From Neoarius graeffei (Eukaryota > Chordata > Actinopteri > Siluriformes > Ariidae), in contig NC_083570.1 of NCBI RefSeq assembly GCF_027579695.1, positions 98,234,463 to 98,298,462 of the forward strand: a DNA stretch of 64,000 bases, written 5' to 3'. Position 1 is the stretch's first letter. The number at the start of each line of letters is the position of its first letter. The notes under the pieces were generated by a model. That model saw only the letters and a program-made list of their open reading frames with translations, was not told the DNA's origin and made no database searches. This document shows positions 58,440 to 64,000 of this stretch, one piece after another. The position numbers were made by a program, and so were the translations under genes.

Positions 58440-58775
58440 TGTTGTCTTGGATTTGTTATCTCCACCAGCTGTGTTGGAGAAGGTTATGCTTTTGCCTCTG
58501 ATTGTTTGTCTGTTCCCAAAGTATCTCAAGAAGTAGTGAACAGATTTTTGAGGAAATTTTGAGGAAAGGTGGGCGATAGGCCAAAGAACAATTGATTAGG
58601 TTTTGATGCAAATCCAGATATGTATGTGGAGCCAGGATTTTTTTGGCTTTTCTCAACATAACTCAAAAAGTAGTGACCAGATTTGGATGAAATTTGGTGT
58701 ACAGCTTTAGTATTATCCTCGGTTCAAGTGATTTGGTTTTGATGTTGCTATGTAGCTTGTCGGAGGTAAACACTC
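58440..58775 (+). repeat. Diverged relative of repeat X
   Basis: Contains TTATCTCCACCAGCTGTGTT and two AAGTAGTGA..AGATTT..GA segments. Similar in plan to 16845-17445 but strongly diverged. Confidence 0.4.
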
Positions 58776-59848
58776 TATTCTAGTTGGTATTTGCACTTGG
58801 ACTTGTCCCAGTCTTGACCACTGGTCTCTCCAATTATTCGAATTGGTCTTGTCTGAATCTATCTGTCTTTTAAAAATATGTTATTTTTTTCTTCCTTCAG
58901 AACAAAATCACTGATTCAGCAAGCAAGTGGTTTCAAAGAGGATTCCTTTTTCTGTCTCGGTCTTGACTCTGTGTCTCTGATTTGGACCTGATCTTGACTT
59001 CTTGACTTGGTGTTCACTTGGATTTGTCTTGGACTTGAAAAAGCTGGCCTTGATTGCAGCTCTGTGTTGATGTACAACTCCACCCACACACTTTTTTCCA
59101 TACCTCCTGCATGAGTGATAGCAAAATATGTGCTGCGGAGGAAAGTGATTCAGCTTCAGACTGTTTGTGAAGCCCTTTTGTCCACATTTCTTTTTAGCGA
59201 CATCAGTGTGTCTTGCAGTGTTACAAACCACATAAACAAGTCTGTCTGAGATACTGAACAAAACAGTTTGAGTTAAGAGTGGGTGATGATTTAGACAGAC
59301 AGTTTGTGTCATGCTAAACCGAAAGCGATGAGCTCATAACACGTGTAAAGTCCTGGATGATCGACTACATTTGGGTTGAAGTACAATTTTAAGCTGTGGC
59401 AGTGTTTATTCGCCCAGCTACCAAAACTAATGGAACATTGATGTCTTGCTTTTTACAAGATGTTATATTATCAGTGATCTATCTGAAATAAACAGCGTGT
59501 AAGGAAGTACAGAGCTGCTGGGCGCATCCCTACACTACTCCTAATTTTTATGTAGCTTGGTGCTTTGTGTGTGTCTCCGCTACCTCATGTGCCAAGTATA
59601 AACCCGGCCTAATTGGCCGCTTGTGTAAAGCCAGAGCTCTAGTGCTGTCTCAGATGGATACATGCCCAAGGACAGACTGGACATGCTGTTTTCAGAGACA
59701 GGTAGTGACACCATTCTTAATATAGAGAGCTAATTCATTGTAACTGAATTACCTCATCATGGAAAAGTAAAGCAACTGTTAATCAAGTGACAGTGTGATT
59801 TATAACACATTAATAATGTATCAGTATCACATCCATGAACTTGATTTT

Positions 59849-59852
<4 letters not shown>
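58776..59852. other. No gene recognised
   Basis: Intron-like sequence. The open frames present lack any recognisable domain. Confidence 0.4.
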
Positions 59853-59906
<54 letters not shown>

Positions 59907-60105
59907 TCAAAAAAATAAAACATTGGATTTTTTACTTAACCGAGTTATGGCAACCGGTCCAATGAAACTATGTTAATTTAGATGTATTGAATACAGTTAT
60001 GTGTTGAAAAACTCAACATAACTGTATTCAATACATCTAAATTAACACAGTTTCGTGGGACCAGTTGCCATAACTCAGTTAAGTAAATCCAATGGTTTTT
60101 TTTGA

Positions 60106-60180
<75 letters not shown>
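59853..60180. repeat. (TA)n tracts flanking a foldback MITE
   Basis: TA runs at 59853-59902 and 60107-60180 surround the 59904-60107 palindrome. Confidence 0.9.
59904..60107. mobile_element. Palindromic MITE (204 bp)
   Basis: Arms of about 95 bp, from CACTCAAAAAAATAAAACAT inward, are near-perfect inverted repeats meeting near 60,005-60,020. It lies within a TA run, as if inserted at TA. Confidence 0.88.
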
Positions 60181-60187
<7 letters not shown>

Positions 60188-60719
60188 GCCACTTTATGAG
60201 GAACACCCATCCGCCTGCTGTTTGATGCAGTTCTCTAATCAGCCGGTCCCTTGACAGCAGCACAATGCATCAAATCATGCAGATACAAATCAAGAGCTTC
60301 AGTTAATGTTCACAATGTTCAAATATCAGAATGGGAAAAATTGTGATCTCAAAGTGTGACTTTCTTTCACTGTGGCATAGGTGTTGGTTTGAGCCAGATG
60401 GACTGGTTTGAGTATTTCAGAAACTGATGAGCTCCTGGGGTTTTCACACACAACAGTCTCTAGAGTTTACACAGAATGGTGCAAAAAACAAACATTGAGT
60501 GGGCGACAGTTCTGTGGGTGGAAACAAACGCCTTGTTGATAAGCGAGGTCAGAGGAAAATGGCCAGATTGGTTCGAGCTGCCAGGAAGGATATAGTAACT
60601 CATATAATCACTCTTTATAACCGTGGTGAGCAGAAAAGCATCTCAGCATGCAACAGCAGAAGACCACACTGGGGATCACAGAATCAAGTAGAAGTTCCTA
60701 TTAAAGTGGCCAGTGAGTG
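60181..60719 (+). mobile_element. Tc1-derived MITE, near complete
   Basis: The ends carry GGCCACTTTATGAGGAAC and the inverse GTTCCTATTAAAGTGGCC. The interior holds a Tc1 transposase fragment (ARKDIVTHIITLYNRGEQKS ... NSRRPH). Same family as 5925-8012. Confidence 0.85.
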
Positions 60720-61103
60720 TCTCATCTCATCTCATGTCATTATCTCTAGCTGCTTTATCCTGTTCTACAGGGTCGCAGGCAAGCTGGAGCCTATCCCAGC
60801 TGACTACGGGTGAAAGGCGGGGTACACCCTGGACAAGTCGCCAGGTCATCACAGGGCTGACACATAGACACAGACAACCATTCACACTCACATTCACACC
60901 TACGCTCAATTTAGAGTCACCAGTTAACCTAACCTGCATGTCTTTGGACTGTGGGGGAAACCGGAGCACCCGGAGGAAACCCACGCGGACACAGGGAGAA
61001 CATGCAAACTCCACACAGAAAGGCCCTCGCCGGCCACAGGGCTCGAACCTGGACCTTCTTGCTGTGAGGTGACAGTGCTAACCCCTACACCACCGTGCTG
61101 CCC
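60720..61103 (-). mobile_element. tRNA-headed SINE, type A, full length
   Basis: It abuts the MITE end. Complete head and tail, with a few substitutions in the head. Confidence 0.88.
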
Positions 61104-61120
61104 TGTGTTTTATATATGTG

Positions 61121-61127
<7 letters not shown>

Positions 61128-61183
<56 letters not shown>
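61128..61183. repeat. (TA)n microsatellite
   Basis: About 28 units. Confidence 0.95.
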
Positions 61184-61188
<5 letters not shown>

Positions 61189-61269
61189 TAAAATGAGACA
61201 GAGAGAGACAGCACACTTTTTCCTTAGCTACAGAATATTTTAGACGCTGCCCCAATGTTCTACATTTTT

Positions 61270-61630
61270 AGAAGAAGAAGAAGAAACCTTTGTTATTTGT
61301 CACATGCACACTTCAAGCACAGTGAAATTCATCCCCTGCATTTAACCCATCTGAAGCAGTGAACACATGCACACACTCAGAGCAGTGGGCAGCCACACCA
61401 GAGCGCCTGGGGAGCAGTCAGGGATTCAGTACCTTGCTCAAGGGCACTTCAGCCCAAGGCCACCCCATGTCATCCTAACTGCATGTCTTTGGACTGTGGA
61501 GGAAACCCACGCAGACATGGGGAGAACATGCAAACTCCACACAGAAAGGCCCTCGCCAGCCGCTGGATCCGAACCCGGAACCTTCTTGCTGTGAGGCAAC
61601 AGCGCTAACCACTACACCACCGTGCCACCC
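61270..61630 (-). mobile_element. tRNA-headed SINE, type B, full length
   Basis: Tail (GAA)n at the left, type B 3' half, then shared body and head ending GTGCCACCC. Confidence 0.88.
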
Positions 61631-62666
61631 AGCTTTTCCTCAAAACTGTAATGTTTTACAGATTTTCAGTGTGAGCAAAATGAAAAGGATGCTTCAAAAC
61701 CCTCATCACAGTCCACAAGATCAAATATTCACATCAGAACACACACACATACGAATTTATTTTTTTAAAAAAAAGAAGCTGATTATCTTACCCTGTTCGT
61801 TCAAAAGCACAGCCAGTACAGTGTTATAAAAAAAATGTCATTGGTGGAAAAAAAAACCCAAATAAAAAACATTTATTGCAGACATGCAATACATCATTAG
61901 TTGGCATTTTTACTGACTATTATTGCTTATAACAAGCCTGATTAATTAGCCGGTCACAAAATATACACCATATGTTCATTAGAATGACCGACTAAATGAA
62001 TGAATGCAAGGAATTGCAGATTGCTTTATTAATAGTGAAAAAAATATCGAAAACCAAAGTGTATCCTGCTTCTTATTTCTGATTTTTTTTCTCTCTACTC
62101 ATTTATTCTTCAGCCTAACAATGATGGCCTTTATCCACTTTATTGTGAAATTCATGGTTTACTGGATTTTATTCAAGACTGTTTGTCTGTTGCTCTCTAC
62201 CTCTGTCTCTGTACTCCTCTATCCTTCTCGTTAGGAGATTTGTTTTTACCCAATTTGGTGCTTTTAATGGCAGAATGTGTTTCCTTAGCCGGTGATTTTC
62301 CTGTGCCAACATTGAGCGATTATAGGCTTTTAAAGAACACAGATTGCAGCTATCCGACATTTATACCAGAGTGCTCTTGAATACTCGATTTTGACTGGTC
62401 AAAAGGTGTTTATTCATTTTCTATAACAGCAGCTCTAACAATTAGTTTAAAAAAATCATAGGTTTATGAGGTTTATGTTTAATGCTCTTGCTCCAACATA
62501 ATCATTTCTATAGTAGCAGCTCATTCGCAGGGACTTGTTCAGGAGACACTTCACATAAACTCATAGAAGCTGTCTGGAGTAGTAGTAGGTGAGAACAGGG
62601 ACTTGTTTTGCAGACAATCCCCAACATAAGCTCAAGGTCTTTTTTGTAATGGTCATTTCAAGCATA
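61631..62666. other. No gene recognised; probable old repeat at 62,365-62,660
   Basis: AT-rich. The stretch from GAATACTCGATTTTGACTGG to the duplicated GGGACTTGTT motifs (62,531 and 62,600) looks like a decayed fish repeat, not classified. Confidence 0.35.
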
Positions 62667-62668
62667 TA

Positions 62669-63925
62669 CAGTTGTGGTCAGAAGTTTACATACAGTGACC
62701 TGAATGTCATCTTGGATATGAATGTCATGGCAATATTTGGGCTTTCAGTCATTTCTTTGAACTGTTCTTTTTCTGTAGCAGAATGATTGTACAGCATACA
62801 GCTTTAATTTAAAAAAAACACTAGAATTTGGTGCACAAGGTTTAATTTTCTTTGGGTTTTCCGACATCAAGACAGGGTCAAAATTATACATATAGGGTCA
62901 AAAATGTACATACGCTCACTTAGAGGTGCTGAAACTTCCAAAATGTCTCTTATCTTGCCAAGGCCGAGGTCTCTTAACTTCCTGTTAGTGATCATGACTG
63001 ACTACAGCTGGTAGCTTCTCTGTGCCTTCATAAAAAGGGTTTGTTTACAGCACTCGTTGGATTGACCAACACACAGTAAAATGAGAAAGTCCAAGGAGCT
63101 CAGTGCAGATCTGAGAAAGAGGATCGCAGATATACACAACTCCAGAAAGTCTCTTAGAGCCATTTCTAAACAACTGCAAGTTCCAAGATCAGTTCAAACA
63201 ATTGTATCCAAGTTACTGTGAAGTGTAGTCACTTTGCCAAGCCACTTTGCTTCAAGAAAACCCAAACGGTCACCCTCAGCTGAAAGGAAATTGGTTTGGA
63301 TGGTCAGGAACAACCTTTGAACCACCATGGCCCAGCCCTGCCATGAACTGGAAGCTGATGGATCACTGTCTACAGTTCAGATCACCATGGACTAAGAGGC
63401 TGCTATCCAAGAAATAACCCCCTGCTCCAAAATTGACACCTTCAAGCTTAACTAAAGTTTGAAGCTGACCACGTGGACAAAGAAAAAGCCTTCTGGAGGA
63501 TAGCTGTGTGGTCAGATGAGACAAAGATTGAGTTGTTTGGCCACAATGACCACCATGTACAGAGGGACACTGTACCAGCTGGTGGTGGTGGTAGGATCAT
63601 CATGCTCTGGGGCTGTTTTGCTGCCAGTGGAACTGGTTCATTGCACAAAGTGAATGGAATAATGAAGGAGGAGGACTACCTCAGAATTCTTCAGTATAAA
63701 CCATTAGAAACTTGAACACGACTTGGGACTTGTGAGTTACAACAGGACAGTGAATCCAAACACACATCAGAGCTGGTTGTGGAGGATAAAGCAGGCTAAC
63801 ATTAAGCTTAAAACAAGTCCTGACTTCAACCCTGTTGAAAATATATGGACCGTGCTTATAAGTCGAGTCCATGCCAAAAAAAAACCCCAACAAATTTGAT
63901 TGAACTCTGCCAATTTTTTTTTTTA
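62669..63925 (+). mobile_element. Sleeping Beauty-like Tc1 transposon, truncated by insertion
   Basis: TA precedes the left end CAGTTGTGGTCAGAAGTTTA, which resembles the termini of salmonid/zebrafish Sleeping Beauty-type elements (CAGTTG...GAAGTTTACATACA). The right part is interrupted at 63926 by another Tc1-like element. Confidence 0.82.
63081..63910 (+). pseudogene. Tc1 transposase (Sleeping Beauty type), disrupted
   Basis: The frame starts MRKSKELSADLRKRIADIHN at 63081, like the N terminus of Sleeping Beauty-type transposases, and hits a TGA stop after 46 codons. A later piece (63473-63715) carries [13 protein letters not shown] with the first catalytic Asp, and IIMLWGCFAASG. Further remnants reach the ENIWT-like region near 63,838. 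Several frameshifts, deletions and stops are present, so no function is expected. The order of motifs is normal for the family. Confidence 0.8.
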
Positions 63926-64000
63926 CAAGCCCAATTCCAAAAAAAGTTGGGACAAAGTACAAATTGTAAATAAAAACGGAATGCAATGATGTGGAAGTTT
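63926..64000 (+). mobile_element. Left end of a Tc1-like transposon, cut by the window
   Basis: It begins CAAGCCCAATTCCAAAAAAA after TA (63924-63925). It matches the left end of the 27976-29579 element, so it is a second copy nested in the Sleeping Beauty-like element. Confidence 0.88.

Noticed and set aside
58908..59312. 134-codon frame on the - strand
   Set aside because: Composition like non-coding intron sequence, with no recognisable motif.

Overview
The window looks like vertebrate nuclear DNA, most likely from a teleost fish. It is dominated by fish-type transposons (Tc1/mariner, hAT, TTAA-flanked foldbacks), a very abundant tRNA-headed SINE, a Ty3/Gypsy element of the Gmr1 type, and long simple-sequence arrays. 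There is no prokaryotic gene layout. A catfish-like genome is possible but is only an impression. Only one candidate host gene is visible: a CpG-rich promoter with a short signal-peptide exon on the + strand (about 45,300-45,969), followed by at least 18 kb of repeat-filled intron.

Layout. 1-5,150: a 4.3 kb element bounded by 19-bp terminal inverted repeats (300-4629). It holds a nested hAT MITE with a BED-finger remnant, a foldback and a degraded THAP finger. 5,900-13,040: GGAT-rich minisatellites broken up by a Tc1-derived MITE, SINEs and a 1.6 kb Tc1 copy (10033-11637). 13,640-16,600: a full-length Tc1 with an open 340-residue DD34E transposase, beside an older dead Tc1. 16,840-18,345: interleaved SINE copies. 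18,345-20,640: nothing recognised. 20,660-24,106: a 17-bp minisatellite of about 3.4 kb with higher-order structure.

25,570-32,725 is a stack of nested insertions, several proven by target-site duplications: an old SINE split by a BED-type hAT MITE, which is split by a Tol2-like hAT, which now encloses Tc1-family DNA and a THAP-finger ORF. Much of this block (27,325-32,120) is duplicated at 34,728-38,995. The two copies differ by identifiable later insertions, one of which has an unoccupied site in the other copy.

39,401-44,314 is a 4.8 kb LTR retrotransposon on the - strand. Its pol order is protease-integrase-reverse transcriptase-RNase H, as in Gmr1-like Ty3/Gypsy elements and opposite to ordinary Gypsy. 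It is broken by frameshifts and by changes at key residues, and its 3' LTR is fused to a SINE head. 44,318-45,290 is a compound tetranucleotide satellite. From 45,970 on, the presumed intron carries a ~265-bp tandem repeat (46,312-47,402), further SINEs, a 723-bp near-perfect palindrome flanked by TTAA (57670-58392), a smaller foldback MITE (59904-60107), a possible Crypton-like first exon (55825-55933), and at the end a degraded Sleeping Beauty-like Tc1 into which another Tc1-like element has inserted.

None of the protein-coding elements here, apart from the 14009-15031 transposase and possibly the small THAP ORF, looks intact. All identifications were made by reading the sequence; no database search was run.
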